Assembly: GCF_001187505.1 (NCBI RefSeq)
Contig: NZ_CP012150.1
Coordinates: 868,001-932,000, forward strand
Source of the DNA: Mycolicibacterium goodii
GTDB lineage: Bacteria; Actinomycetota; Actinomycetes; Mycobacteriales; Mycobacteriaceae
Length of the DNA: 64,000 nucleotides
Direction: 5' to 3'
In this document: positions 29,621 through 44,710 of the stretch, piece by piece
Numbering within the stretch: position 1 is the stretch's first letter
Layout: every line of letters starts with the position of its first letter
The notes under the pieces: model-generated
What the model saw: only the letters and a program-made list of their open reading frames with translations
What the model was told of the DNA's origin: nothing
Database searches by the model: none
Translations under genes and position numbers: made by a program

Positions 29621-31513
29621 TCAGTCGGTGGCATCCGGGAAGTCGTTGGCCACCTTGCCGGCACGCAGGGTGCCGTCCAGGTACGCGGCCCGGCACGCAC
29701 GGCGCCCGATCTTGCCGCTGGAGGTGCGCGGGATCGCGCCGGCCGCGGTCAGCAGCACGTCGCGCACCGTGACGCCGTGGCGGACCGCGATCGCGGCCCG
29801 GATGTCGTCGGTGATGGGGCCGATCTCGAGCTTGTGCGCGCCCGGGGCACGCTCGGCCACGATCACCAGCTGTTCGGAGGTGTCGTCGGCATCGCGCTTG
29901 AGACCCGAATGGGCGTTGTCGAACACCTCGTCGGGCAGCTGGTTGGCCGGCACAGAGAACGCCGCGACATAACCGGTGCGGATGGCCTTGCTGGCCTCCT
30001 GCGCCGAGTACTCCAGGTCCTGCGGGTAGTGGTTGCGGCCGTCGATGATGACGAGGTCCTTGACGCGGCCGGTGATGTAGAGGTCGCCCTCGTAGAACGC
30101 GCCGTAGTCGCCGGTGCGCACCCAGGTCGCGTCGTCGGCGGCGCCTTCGGCGTGCGACGGGTTGGTCCGCGACTTGAGGATGTTCTGGAAGGTCGCGATC
30201 GACTCCTCGGACTTGCCCCAGTAGCCGGTGCCCATGTTCTGGCCGCTGATCCAGATCTCACCGACCTGGCCGTCGGGCAGCTCGGACGCGGACTCGGCGT
30301 CGACGATCACCGCCCACTCGGCGATGCCGACCTTGCCCGCCGACGCCTGCGCGACGGCCGTGGGTGAATCCGAGTCGACCTCGACGATGCGGCCCGAGTT
30401 CAGCTGGTCCCGGTCGACCGTGATGATCTTCGGCTCTTCCGAACTGGGCGTGGTCGACACGAACAGCGTGGCCTCGGCCAGGCCGTACGACGGCTTGATG
30501 GCCTTGGGCGGGAAGCCGAACGGGCCGAACGCCTCGTTGAACCGGCGCACGGTCGCGGCCGAGATCGGCTCGCTGCCGTTGAGAACCGCCTTGACGTTGG
30601 ACATGTCGAGCGGCGGCGAACCCGGCTTCGGCACACCACGGGCCGCGGCGTGGTCGAAAGCGAAGTTCGGGGCCACCGAGATCGTCCCGCCGGTGTCGCC
30701 CTCCTTGCGCGCGAGTTCGCGGATCCAGCGCTCGGGCCGCCGGACGAACGCGGCCGGGGTCATGAAGGTGAAGTAGTGGCCGATCATCGGTGCGAGCAGC
30801 GCGGTGATCAGGCCCATGTCGTGGAAGAACGGCAGCCACGACAGGCCGCGGTCACCTTCCTCACCTTCGAGCGCCTCGATCACCTGAACGACGTTGGTGG
30901 CCAGGTTGAGGTGGGTGATCTGCACGCCGGTCGGGATCCGGGTGGAGCCCGAGGTGTACTGCAGGTAGGCGATGGTGGTCTCGTCGGGCTCCTCCGGGTT
31001 GACCCAGGTGGCCGCGACGTCGTCGGGCACCGCGTCGACCGCGATGACGCGGGGCCGCTGGTTGGCCGGGCGGGTGCGGAAGAACTTGCGCACCCCCTCG
31101 GCCGCCTCGGTGGTGGTCAGGATCGCCGACGGATGGCAGTTGTCGAGCACCGCGTGCAGGCGGCCGACGTGGCCGGGTTCCGACGGGTCGAACAGCGGCA
31201 CCGCGATGCGGCCCGCGTACAGGGCGCCGAAGAACGCGACGAGGTAGTCCAGGTTCTGGGGACACAGGATCGCGACGCGGTCGCCGGGCTGCGTGACCTG
31301 CTGCAGCCGGGCCGCGACCGCGCGGTTGCGGGCGCTGAACTGGGCCCAGGTCAGGTCACGGGCCACGCCGTCGCGTTCGGTGGAGAAGTCGAGGAACCGG
31401 TAGGCGAGTTTGTCGCCGCGCACCTTGGCCCAGCGCTCCACGTGCGCGACGATGCTGCTGCCGTCAGGGAACTTGATTTGTCCGTTCTTGATGAACGGAT
31501 TGTGGAACGGCAT
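29621..31513 (-). CDS. fadD32: Long-chain fatty-acyl-AMP ligase FadD32
   Basis: A 630-aa FAAL-type adenylating enzyme that activates meromycolic acid as acyl-AMP and loads it onto the N-terminal ACP of Pks13. The P-loop-like [12 protein letters not shown] is at residues 186-197, with the A5-type [11 protein letters not shown], the TGDYGAF region and the C-terminal catalytic Lys in [13 protein letters not shown]. The ATG at 31511-31513 was chosen because AGGAGA lies 5 nt upstream and MPFHNPFI matches the family start; longer frames up to 31624 lack this. It heads the fadD32-pks13-accD4 operon. Confidence 0.96.
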   Translation of the reverse strand: MPFHNPFIKNGQIKFPDGSSIVAHVERWAKVRGDKLAYRFLDFSTERDGVARDLTWAQFSARNRAVAARLQQVTQPGDRVAILCPQNLDYLVAFFGALYAGRIAVPLFDPSEPGHVGRLHAVLDNCHPSAILTTTEAAEGVRKFFRTRPANQRPRVIAVDAVPDDVAATWVNPEEPDETTIAYLQYTSGSTRIPTGVQITHLNLATNVVQVIEALEGEEGDRGLSWLPFFHDMGLITALLAPMIGHYFTFMTPAAFVRRPERWIRELARKEGDTGGTISVAPNFAFDHAAARGVPKPGSPPLDMSNVKAVLNGSEPISAATVRRFNEAFGPFGFPPKAIKPSYGLAEATLFVSTTPSSEEPKIITVDRDQLNSGRIVEVDSDSPTAVAQASAGKVGIAEWAVIVDAESASELPDGQVGEIWISGQNMGTGYWGKSEESIATFQNILKSRTNPSHAEGAADDATWVRTGDYGAFYEGDLYITGRVKDLVIIDGRNHYPQDLEYSAQEASKAIRTGYVAAFSVPANQLPDEVFDNAHSGLKRDADDTSEQLVIVAERAPGAHKLEIGPITDDIRAAIAVRHGVTVRDVLLTAAGAIPRTSSGKIGRRACRAAYLDGTLRAGKVANDFPDATD

Positions 31514-31712
31514 ATCACTCTCCTGTATCAGAGCCGTGCTCATCGCGTTGTCGCACGTCACACGGCGCGTCCCGGCCACATCGGCCGGTGAAGGCACCGA
31601 AACCCGGAGAATCGTACCGGGCATTGCGATCCGAGCTCATGGATCGGCCGACCGCCACTGCTCGATCAGCTCCTCTACGTGCGCGAAGCTCTTAGTTTTC
31701 TCTTAATGTTAA

Positions 31713-31728
31713 GGGACCGGATGGTCCC
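31713..31728 (-). terminator. Intrinsic terminator after the cutinase-like gene
   Basis: Read leftward, GGGACC-ATCC-GGTCCC forms a 6-bp stem with a 4-nt loop followed by TTAACATT, 20 bp beyond the cutinase-like gene stop. It separates that gene from the fadD32 operon. Confidence 0.5.
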
Positions 31729-31748
31729 GTCCAAATCCGGCGCGCGCG

Positions 31749-32759
31749 TCAACCGTGTTTCGGATGGGGCGCATTTTCGACAAGATTGCGGGCCCATTCC
31801 AGCGTCCACTGCGTGGCGGTTTGCCCGTTCTCCACCCAGAACTGCGGTGTGTTGTACAGCGCGTGCACCGGTCCCGCGGCGCTGCCCGACAGCGTCTCGA
31901 GCGTCTTGGGCAGGTTGAAGATGGAGAACGCCTGTTCAGGAGCCGAGCAGATCAGGTCACCCGCACCGCAGATCTGGTTGGTGCGGTTGTTCAGCGCCCC
32001 GAAACCACCCGGGCGCGGACCCGTCATGGTCAGACCCAGCGCCGACAGCGTGGGCACCTCGTGCAGCGTGATCTCGGCGCCTTGCCCCACCGGGTTGGGC
32101 CCGACGTCCTGCCCGACCCCGATCTCGCGCCGGCCGTCGGCGATCAACGTCACCCCGAGCACCAGGTCCTCGTCCACCGGACCGCGGCCGTTGCCGATGT
32201 CGCTCGCCACGTCACCGGCGATCACCGCGCCCTGCGAGAACCCGGCGATCACGTAGCTGGTGAGCGGGCAGCGGTTGTTCATGTCGGTCATGGCCTTGAC
32301 CGTGTTGCGCATGCCCTCGGCCCGGCTGTCGTTGTAGGACATCTGTTTGTCCGCGGCGAACGGGTTATGGAACTGCGCGGTGTAGGGCACCGTGTAGACC
32401 TGCAGGCGGTCCGGACCGAACTGCTGGGCCAGCGGCTTGCTGATGTTCGACATCAGCGACAGCGGGAACTGCGTCGGGTTGAACGGGTCGTCGGTCGGCG
32501 AGGACTCCCAGGTGCCCGGGATCGAGATCATCATCACGTCGGGGCAGTCGGCCGACTGGAACTCCGGACGCGGTTTGCGCGTCGTCGGCGGCACCACCAC
32601 GCCACCGGGCGGTTCGGCGCTCGGCGGCGCCGCCGGGGTATCCGGACGACGCATGATGACGACCACGATCGTCACGACGAGCACCACGACGAGGGCCATC
32701 GCCGCGGCGGCGATCAGGGCCAGGATGCGGTGGCGCTTACGCCGGGCGTTCTTTGCCAT
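31749..32759 (-). CDS. Cutinase-like phospholipase/thioesterase Culp6 (Rv3802c-like)
   Basis: The 336-aa serine hydrolase has an N-terminal membrane anchor (residues 12-36) and a Pro-rich linker, then a cutinase fold with GFSQG (Ser175). Two extra conserved cysteine pairs are likely ([20 protein letters not shown]). The homologue Rv3802c has phospholipase A and thioesterase activity and is essential for envelope homeostasis. The ATG at 32757-32759 is followed by a lysine/arginine-rich cytoplasmic start. It lies between the fadD32 operon and the mycolyltransferase genes, as in M. tuberculosis. Confidence 0.9.
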   Translation of the reverse strand: MAKNARRKRHRILALIAAAAMALVVVLVVTIVVVIMRRPDTPAAPPSAEPPGGVVVPPTTRKPRPEFQSADCPDVMMISIPGTWESSPTDDPFNPTQFPLSLMSNISKPLAQQFGPDRLQVYTVPYTAQFHNPFAADKQMSYNDSRAEGMRNTVKAMTDMNNRCPLTSYVIAGFSQGAVIAGDVASDIGNGRGPVDEDLVLGVTLIADGRREIGVGQDVGPNPVGQGAEITLHEVPTLSALGLTMTGPRPGGFGALNNRTNQICGAGDLICSAPEQAFSIFNLPKTLETLSGSAAGPVHALYNTPQFWVENGQTATQWTLEWARNLVENAPHPKHG

Positions 32760-32777
32760 GTACTTTTCGTGCTCCTG

Positions 32778-33248
32778 CTAGCAGAGTCGTTCGGTTGCGA
32801 TGCGGATGTAGTCGGAGGTCGCCGAGTCGATCTCGCCGGGCGCGGCCGCACCCGAGTGCCTGGCGCGCACATCGCTGCGCACCAGCGGCAACACGAAATC
32901 CCACACCGCTTGGTCATTCTGCTTGGCAGCCCGGGCCTGGCACACATAGGACCCGATGGACAACGCCAGCAGGTCGCTCGACGGCTTCACGCCCGCGCCG
33001 CGGAGCGCATCGAGGTAACCACGCTGCTGGCTGGTGAGTGTCAACGAACCGCCGCGGCCCGGCGCAGGCACCGCCGATTCGGGCGGCAGTTCACCGGCCT
33101 GGGCCTTGGTGTCGTTGGTTTGCGAGGTCGGCACGGCCAGGGGCGCGATCATGTCGTCACCCGCGTCACATGCGGTCAGCAACGGCACAGCGGTCATCGC
33201 CAGCGACAGCGCGATGACCTGCGTCCTCGACCAAACCGTATGTTGCAC
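32778..33248 (-). CDS. DUF732-like lipoprotein
   Basis: The 156-aa protein has a signal peptide ending in the lipobox LLTAC. A C-terminal DUF732-type segment follows, YLDALRGAGVKPSSDLLALSIGSYVCQAR, and the protein ends in Cys. The GTG at 33246-33248 lies 6 nt after TACGGT (33255-33260 on the complement), suggesting a leaderless start; a longer frame to 33341 would overlap fbpD. DUF732 proteins are small secreted actinobacterial proteins of unknown role. Only 18 bp separate it from the downstream cutinase-like gene, so they may be co-transcribed. Confidence 0.7.
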   Translation of the reverse strand: MQHTVWSRTQVIALSLAMTAVPLLTACDAGDDMIAPLAVPTSQTNDTKAQAGELPPESAVPAPGRGGSLTLTSQQRGYLDALRGAGVKPSSDLLALSIGSYVCQARAAKQNDQAVWDFVLPLVRSDVRARHSGAAAPGEIDSATSDYIRIATERLC

Positions 33249-33315
33249 GACTCCACCGTACCGGCTGCTGAAAAGTGCTCCAGTCCAGCTGTTTCGCGGT
33301 CTGGGGCGCGGTCTG

Positions 33316-34218
33316 CTACTTGATCGTGGCGACCAGCTCACCGGACATGTAGGCCAGCTGCGGCGCCCAGCTGCCCCAGTCGTGCTGGCCAGAGGCCGGG
33401 AAATCGAAGTGGCCGTTGCTGCCGCCGACGCGGCGGTAGTCCGAGTAGAACTGGCGGTTGCTGCCCTGTGCCTGATCGCAGTAGCCGATCATCGCGGCCG
33501 GATCGCTGCACGTCAGGGTGCCGGGGCTGTAGACCCACAGCCGGGTGTTGGAGTCGGCGAGCAGCTTCACGTGCACGGCCGGGTCGTGCCACTTCCAGCG
33601 GCCGAACTGTGGGGGACCCCACATGCGGTTGGCGTCGACGTTGCCGAACTGCGCCAGACCCGCCGTAATCGCACCGTTGAGCGTCGTCGCCGACGGGGTC
33701 AGGAAACCCGAGAGCGACCCGGCGAACCGGAACATGCCGGGGTGGAACGCGGCCAACGTCACCGCGGCCGTGCCACCCTGCGCGGCACCGACGATGGCGT
33801 GGCCGTCCGGGGCGAGGCCCTTGTTGGCGGCCAGCCAGCCCGGCAGCTCGGCGGTGAGGAACGTCTCCCACTGCCTGCTGCCGTCCTGCTCCCAGTTGGT
33901 GTACAGGCTCCACGCGCCACCGGCCGGGGCGGCCACCGAGATGCCGCGGCCCGCGAGCGTGCTCATGGCGCTGCCCGCATTGACCCAGTTGCTCACATCG
34001 GGGGCGGCGTTGAACGCATCGAGCAGGAACACCGCGTGCGGCCCGCCCGCCTGGAACGCCACGGGGATGTCGCGGCCCATCGCCGCCGACGGCACCATCA
34101 GGTACTCCACGCCGTCGGCCCGCGCCGGGGTGTCGGCCGTGGCCGACACCGTCCACAGGCCCGCGGAGAGCACCACCGTCAGCATCAGCGCCCGAACCAG
34201 ACTCAACCCACGCCCCAT
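33316..34218 (-). CDS. fbpD: Antigen 85-like non-catalytic protein MPT51/FbpD
   Basis: The 300-aa secreted protein has a signal peptide ending near SATADTPARA and an antigen-85 alpha/beta-hydrolase fold ([20 protein letters not shown]). The nucleophile site that reads GLSM in true mycolyltransferases is GAAQ here, so Ser is replaced by Ala146. It should not transfer mycolate. This substitution is characteristic of MPT51, which binds fibronectin and glycans. It shares the C-terminal [15 protein letters not shown] short end of the group. It lies 144 bp downstream of fbpA, separated by a strong palindromic terminator. Confidence 0.9.
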   Translation of the reverse strand: MGRGLSLVRALMLTVVLSAGLWTVSATADTPARADGVEYLMVPSAAMGRDIPVAFQAGGPHAVFLLDAFNAAPDVSNWVNAGSAMSTLAGRGISVAAPAGGAWSLYTNWEQDGSRQWETFLTAELPGWLAANKGLAPDGHAIVGAAQGGTAAVTLAAFHPGMFRFAGSLSGFLTPSATTLNGAITAGLAQFGNVDANRMWGPPQFGRWKWHDPAVHVKLLADSNTRLWVYSPGTLTCSDPAAMIGYCDQAQGSNRQFYSDYRRVGGSNGHFDFPASGQHDWGSWAPQLAYMSGELVATIK

Positions 34219-34316
34219 GCCTCAGACCTTCCTGCGGACCTGCCGGACAAGTGCCCCCACTGACGAACTCGCGTTGTAGTGAACCACATCGCCGATGGCG
34301 CCGGTCCCGGAAATGC

Positions 34317-34352
34317 CTGACGGCGGCGATCCGTACGGATCGCCGCCGTCAG
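34317..34352 (-). terminator. 36-bp perfect palindrome after fbpA
   Basis: Positions 34317-34334 are the exact reverse complement of 34335-34352, 11 bp downstream of the fbpA stop. The long GC-rich perfect stem is a strong candidate terminator for fbpA, isolating fbpD. Confidence 0.75.
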
Positions 34353-34362
34353 TTCGACTCGC

Positions 34363-35451
<1,089 letters not shown>

Positions 35452-35506
35452 TCAACCACATATGGATGTGGTCATACCTTCCAGTAGTTGTCTCCCCGGT
35501 CGCTCC

Positions 35507-36520
<1,014 letters not shown>

Positions 36521-36662
36521 TCACCGTCCGTTCATATCTCGGTGGCGCAGGGGCCATCGCGATGCCGCCATCGCAACCGCGCGTCGCCCGTGTATCGGCA
36601 CCCGTCGCCACCGCGTTACCGACGCCGGGAAACCCGATGCGGGAACACTGGCCGCCAGCTAA

Positions 36663-38599
36663 CTACGGTCCGGTTGCGGGCAACCCGGTGTACGGCGGGC
36701 TGATCGGTGCGGGTGGTTGCAGGCCGCAGCGGCGCAGTTCGTACAGCGGAACCCGGTCGATGCGGTACTTGGTGAACTCGTAGGAGTGCAGGATGTTCGA
36801 CAGGAACCGCCGCGGGGTCAGCTCGCCGCGCACCGAGTTGAGCACCGCGTCGGTGCCCGGGCAGCTCAGCGCGGCCTGCGCCTGCGCGATCCAGTCCTCG
36901 TCCAGGTACGCCGGGACGAACGGATGCGTCTTGAGGAACGGGCCCTCGGCCACCGCCCAGTCCGGGAACAGGTTCTTGTCGTGGCCGATGCGCCCGTCGG
37001 TCAGCCGCTGGGTGTGCGCGGCGAGCGGGTTCGTCAAACCGATCTGGTCGATCACCCGCACGTCCAGCCCGACGTTCATGCCCAACATGCCCATGTTCGT
37101 GAAAAACACTGTGTGGGGCCCCTTGTAGGCCTTGCGCTGCTCGGGCGTCAGGTCCGGCGGCGGCGGGAACGCAGGCACCACATCCCACTGGTCGTAGTTG
37201 CCCGACGGCAGCAGCAGCGCACCGTCCGGGGTGTTCTCCAAAGCCGTGAGCACCGCCCGCATGCGCGGATAGTCGAGGTAGTCCGCGGCGGTCAGCGGGT
37301 GCGCATGCCCGGTGGCCTGCGAGTAGAAGCGACGCTCGTCGACGATGCCGGTGTAGGTGACCCGCGTCGCGTCGGCCCCCATGCCGGGCGAATTCGCCGC
37401 CCACACAGACCATCCCACCACCGCAACCCACAGCACGCTGGTCGCGGCGGCCAGGAGATAACCGGTCTCGCGGGTGAACCGGGTGCCGTCAGGCAACACC
37501 AGCGGGACCACCGCGACCGGAGCCAGCACGCAGAAGACCGGGGTCAGCAGCACCCGGCCGTGCATGAAGTCGCCGCCCTGACGCACCCAGTAGATGCCCT
37601 GGATCAGACCGCTGATCACCATGAAAGCGACCACGGCAGGCGGACTCTGGACGGCACGGCGCAGCCAGCCGTAGCCACGCGGCACCTGCCGGTGCAGCCA
37701 CCACGGGCGGCTGCGGGTCGCCACCAGCACCAGGCCGAGCAGCACCAGCAGCACCGCGGGCACCCACAGCAGGTAGGGCTGGTTGAAGTTGGCCAGATAC
37801 GTCAGACCCTGCGACCACTTCGACCCGGTCGCATCCTTGGCGACCGCAGTGCCCGGCACGATCAGCGCGTAGTAACCCATCCGGAAGATCTGGTAGGCCA
37901 CCGGAAGCAGCCCCCCGGAACAATGATCAGCACGTATCGCCGCCATCCCCGGGCCGCGACGAGCATCATCACCAGCGCGCCGCCGCCGATGAGGGCGAGT
38001 TCCGGGCGCACCAGCACCGAAAGCCCGGCGACGAAGGCCAGCGCCCCCTCGAAGAACCGCCCCGGCACATTGTCCGGGGCGTCCTGCGGCGCACCACCTT
38101 CGGCCGGGTAGGCGCGCAACGCCTGCGACCAGCACACCATCATCCACCACAGCAGGCCCAGATAGGCCAGCACCAAACCGTTTTCGAGTCCCGAGGTGGC
38201 GAAGTCGCGGGCAGGCGGGATCGCGATGTACACCAGCGCACCCGCGGGCAGCAGCAGCGCGCGCCTGCCCCGCAGGCTCGGCGCGTACAGCCGTCCGGTG
38301 CCGAACATCACCAGCACGACACCGGCGACGCTGAGCACCAGCGCGAACACCAGCACCACGTACTCCAGCCGGACCGAACCGCCGATCCAGGCGCCGAACG
38401 TCACCAGGTACGTCCACAGCGTCGAGGTGTTCGCCTCGACGCGCTCGCCTGCGTTGAACACCGGGCCGTTGCCCGCCAACAGGTTTCGCACGGTGCGCAG
38501 CACGATCAGGCCGTCGTCGGCGATCCACCGCCGCTGCCACGCGCCCCAGCCGAACAGGCCTGCCACCACCAGCACGCTCACCCACAGGCTCAGGCGCAC
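36663..38599 (-). CDS. aftB: Arabinofuranosyltransferase AftB, frameshifted as read
   Basis: GT-C enzyme that adds the terminal beta-1,2 arabinofuranose to arabinan. The N-terminal third (WQRRWIADDGLIVLRTVRNLLAGNGPVFN..., with the catalytic-type Asp pair) is in one frame and runs to VLIIVPGG. The rest (LLPVAYQIFRMGYYALIVPGTAVAKDA... to RRCGLQPP) is in the next frame. They join if the C run at 37911-37916 has seven instead of six C. No stop-free single frame covers the protein. GTG 38599 aligns with the M. tuberculosis start (VRLSLW); GTG 38701 would overlap ubiA by 23 bp. Because AftB matters for the envelope, a sequencing error or recoding must be excluded before calling it a pseudogene. Confidence 0.85.
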
Positions 38600-38678
38600 C
38601 GAGATGTCATAAGGAAAGGCCGCCCCTCTGGTCAGCCGTTCACCGATGCCACCGCTCCATCGGCGCGAGATCAGCCGA

Positions 38679-39635
38679 TCAGCTGAAATAGATGGCCGCA
38701 CCGATGGTCCCGATCCACGCCAGGAACAAAATCTGCAGCACTCGGTCTTTCAGCGCGATCTCCTCGGGCTCACCGGCGATGCCACCGTCGATGTCCACCG
38801 CATAACGCAGGATGGCGATGGTGAACGGAATCATCGTGACCGCGTACCAGGATGCGTCCTGGGCGTCCAGGCTCAACATGTCGTTGTCCCGGTCACGGCC
38901 GAACGCCCACAACCCGTAACAGACCACCATCGCCGTGGCCGAGAGCGTCCAGACGAAACGCAGGTAGCTGCTGGTGTAGCTCTCCAGCGACTTGCGGATC
39001 TTGGCGCCCGTGCGCTCGGCGAGTTGCAGTTCGGCGTAGCGCTTGCCCGCCGCCATGAACAGCGAACCGAACGCCATCACCAGAAGGAACCATTGCGAAA
39101 GCGGGATGTCGGCCGCGACACCGCCGGCGATCGCGCGGATCAAAAAGCCCGACGACACGATGCAGATGTCGAGCACGGCCTGATGTTTGAGACCGAAGCA
39201 GTAGGCCAGCTGCACGGCGATGTACACCGCCATCACGATGGCGAGGTTGGGGGTGAGCCAAGCCGAGATCACCAGCGACGCGACCGCCAGCAGCCCGGCC
39301 AGCGCGTAGGCCATCCACTCCGGAACCACGCCGGCCGCGATGGGCCGGAACCGCTTGGTGGGGTGGGCGCGGTCGGCCTCGACGTCACGCGCGTCGTTGA
39401 TCAGGTAGATCGACGACGCGGCCAGACAGAACACCACGAACGCGACCGAGGCCTTGGCCGCGACATCGGCGTAGTCGTATTCGATGCCGCTGCCCACGGC
39501 GGCCAGCGGAGCCGCCAGCACCAGCAGGTTCTTGATCCACTGGCGCGGCCGGACGGCTCTGATCACACCGGAGACCAGGTTCTTCGGTGGGCCAGCCGTC
39601 GGCTGCGCTTCCTCACTCATGTGGGTGGCATCCAT
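38679..39635 (-). CDS. ubiA: Decaprenyl-phosphate phosphoribosyltransferase UbiA (DppR synthase)
   Basis: The 318-aa membrane prenyltransferase moves phosphoribose from PRPP to decaprenyl phosphate, the first committed step to DPA. The aspartate-rich motif NDARDVEADR (Asn80, Asp81, Asp84, Asp88) binds Mg-diphosphate, and the protein has about nine membrane helices. Start ATG 39635; an ATG five codons later is possible. It lies 36 bp after the PAP2 phosphatase gene that carries out the next step. The cluster matches Rv3805c-Rv3809c. Confidence 0.93.
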   Translation of the reverse strand: MDATHMSEEAQPTAGPPKNLVSGVIRAVRPRQWIKNLLVLAAPLAAVGSGIEYDYADVAAKASVAFVVFCLAASSIYLINDARDVEADRAHPTKRFRPIAAGVVPEWMAYALAGLLAVASLVISAWLTPNLAIVMAVYIAVQLAYCFGLKHQAVLDICIVSSGFLIRAIAGGVAADIPLSQWFLLVMAFGSLFMAAGKRYAELQLAERTGAKIRKSLESYTSSYLRFVWTLSATAMVVCYGLWAFGRDRDNDMLSLDAQDASWYAVTMIPFTIAILRYAVDIDGGIAGEPEEIALKDRVLQILFLAWIGTIGAAIYFS

Positions 39636-39671
39636 CGATCTTCTGCTCCGTTACGACCCGCTCACCGACGC

Positions 39672-40210
39672 TCATCTGTCTCCTTCGGCACCGACAGAAT
39701 TCGGAATCCTACCGGCCGCCCTCCCGACGGCTTTGCCCACGAGAGCTCCGACGACCACGCCGGTGAGCACATCGGTGGGATAGTGCACGCCGAGCACCAG
39801 ACGCGACAGCGCCATCGGCGGGACCAGCAGAGCGGGTGCGGGCACGCCCGTGGTCCGGGCCAGCAGCACCGCCGCGGCGGTGGTCGAGGTGGCGTGCGCC
39901 GACGGGAAACTCAGCCGGCTGGGCGTGCCGACGTTGACGGCGATGTCGGGGTGGCTGGGCCGCTGCCTGCGGACCACCCGCTTGATCACGACCGCGGCCG
40001 CATGGGCCAGAAACGCCCCGGCCCCGACGGCGAGCCAGGAGCGGCGCTTGGCCGGCTGGGCCAGTGCGCCCGCGGCGGCCAGCGCCAGCCAACCGGCGCT
40101 GTGCTCACCGAAGTGCGACAGGGCGCGGGCACCGGTCAACACACCGGGTCTGCCTGCGAGGGCCGCTTGCACGGCAACCAACACGGCGTCCTCGCCGCGC
40201 GGGGCGTCGC

Positions 40211-40214
<4 letters not shown>
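39672..40214 (-). CDS. PAP2 phosphatase, decaprenylphosphoryl-5-phosphoribose phosphatase candidate
   Basis: The 180-aa PAP2-superfamily membrane protein has the three phosphatase motifs: KRVVRRQRP, PSAH and SRLVLGVHYPTD. By synteny with Rv3807c it is the proposed phosphatase that dephosphorylates decaprenylphosphoryl-5-phosphoribose before DprE1 acts; the enzymatic assignment is from context. The ATG at 40212-40214 overlaps the glfT2 stop as ATGA, giving translational coupling; a longer N-terminal frame would run into glfT2. Confidence 0.85.
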
Positions 40215-43494
<3,280 letters not shown>

Positions 43495-43637
43495 TCACTC
43501 TAGACACAGTAGTCACACACGTACCATCGATCACGTTGGCGCTCATGGGCTTCGCACGATCCGTCCGTAGCCGCTGACGAAGTTGTTCGGAGCACTCCGA
43601 GCAGTTGATATGCAGTCCATGTATTGAGGAGACTTCC

Positions 43638-44573
43638 GTGCCGAACCGCCGTCGACGCAAGCTCTCGACAGCCATGAGCGCAGTCGCCGCAGTGGCCGTC
43701 GCAAGTCCAGTCGCCCTGATTGCCGTTACTCAGCACTCCCCCGCGCCTCAACACCGTGAGTTCACCCAGGCCGCGCTGGTCACCGACCTCCCCGGTGAGC
43801 TCATGTCCGCGCTCTCGCAGGGCCTGTCCCAGTTCGGCATCAACCTGCCGCCCCTGCCGTCGCTGACCGGCGGCGGCGCGACGCCGTCGCTGGCGTCCCC
43901 GACGCTGACCTCGCCCGGCCTGGCCTCCCCCGGCCTCACCTCACCGGGTCTGACCTCACCGGGCCTGACGACACCCGGTCTGACGACGCCGTCGCTGACC
44001 GATCCGGGGCTGACCAACCCCGCACTCACCAACCCGGCGCTGACCAATCCGGCGCTGACCAGCCCCGGTGGGCTCACCACCCCCGGACTGACCTCGCCGA
44101 GCGCGACCACACCCGGTTTGACCACGCCGGACGCGTCACTGGGCGGCACGCCGTCGCTGACCGATCCGGCGCTGACGAACCCGGCGCTGAGCAGCCCCGG
44201 TGGGCTCACCACGCCGTCGACCGGTCTCACCACGCCCGGCCTCGATCCGTCGCTCACGCCGATCTCGAACGCCGCGGGCCTGCCCGCGCCGGGCGAGGTG
44301 CCGATCTCGGCGCCGGTCGGCCTCGACCCGAGTCTCGGCACCTACCCGATCCTGGGTGATCCGTCGCTCGCGACGATGCCCGCCGCCAGCACCGGTGGTG
44401 GCGGCCTGTTCGGCGATCTGTCCACCGCGGCCGATCAGCTCGGCGCCGGCCAGGCGATCGACCTGCTCAAGGGCATGGTGCTGCCGGCCATCACGCAGGC
44501 GATCCAGTCCGGCGCCCAGGCCGCCCCGGCTGCCGCCGCGGCCGCACCGGCAGCCGTGCCACCGCCGGCCTGA
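43638..44573 (+). CDS. erp: Exported repetitive protein Erp (PirG)
   Basis: The 311-aa exported surface protein has a basic N-terminus and a hydrophobic signal segment (residues 10-30). A central array of Pro-Gly-Leu-Thr-Ser-like pentapeptides (83-199) and an Ala/Pro-rich C-terminal hydrophobic region follow. Synteny next to glf matches Rv3810 (Erp/PirG), a cell-wall-associated protein needed for normal envelope and virulence in pathogens. The GTG at 43638 has GAGGAG 6 nt upstream; an earlier TTG frame at 43605 lacks this. It ends in a strong terminator. Confidence 0.88.
   Translation: MPNRRRRKLSTAMSAVAAVAVASPVALIAVTQHSPAPQHREFTQAALVTDLPGELMSALSQGLSQFGINLPPLPSLTGGGATPSLASPTLTSPGLASPGLTSPGLTSPGLTTPGLTTPSLTDPGLTNPALTNPALTNPALTSPGGLTTPGLTSPSATTPGLTTPDASLGGTPSLTDPALTNPALSSPGGLTTPSTGLTTPGLDPSLTPISNAAGLPAPGEVPISAPVGLDPSLGTYPILGDPSLATMPAASTGGGGLFGDLSTAADQLGAGQAIDLLKGMVLPAITQAIQSGAQAAPAAAAAAPAAVPPPA
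43884..44234 (+). repeat. PGLTS-type pentapeptide-coding repeats in erp
   Basis: About 22 units of five residues (PGLTS, PGLTT, PALTN, PSLTD variants), occasionally lengthened to PGGLTT. The DNA units of about 15 bp are degenerate. The repeat number is the part of Erp known to vary between mycobacterial species. Confidence 0.85.
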
Positions 44574-44601
44574 CACGGGACCCAATAAGAACGTCACCCG
44601 A

Positions 44602-44639
44602 AACGACACCGCAGAAGCCTCGTGCTCTGCGGTGTCGTT
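44602..44639 (+). terminator. Hairpin terminator after erp
   Basis: AACGACACCGCAG (44602-44614) and CTGCGGTGTCGTT (44627-44639) are perfect complements, giving a 13-bp stem with a 12-nt loop, 29 bp after the erp stop. Confidence 0.8.
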
Positions 44640-44710
44640 GCGTGCGCGGATGTCGATCGCGACGCGTGTCGCATCATTAGTAACAACAGACGCATACGTA
44701 ACATCAGTCC

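Noticed and set aside
33316..34218. FbpD as an inactivated pseudogene
   Set aside because: The reading frame, signal peptide and fold are intact; Ser to Ala at the nucleophile is typical of MPT51 orthologues.
43884..44234. Erp repeats as a CRISPR array
   Set aside because: Units are about 15 bp, degenerate, in frame and without spacers; they encode pentapeptides.
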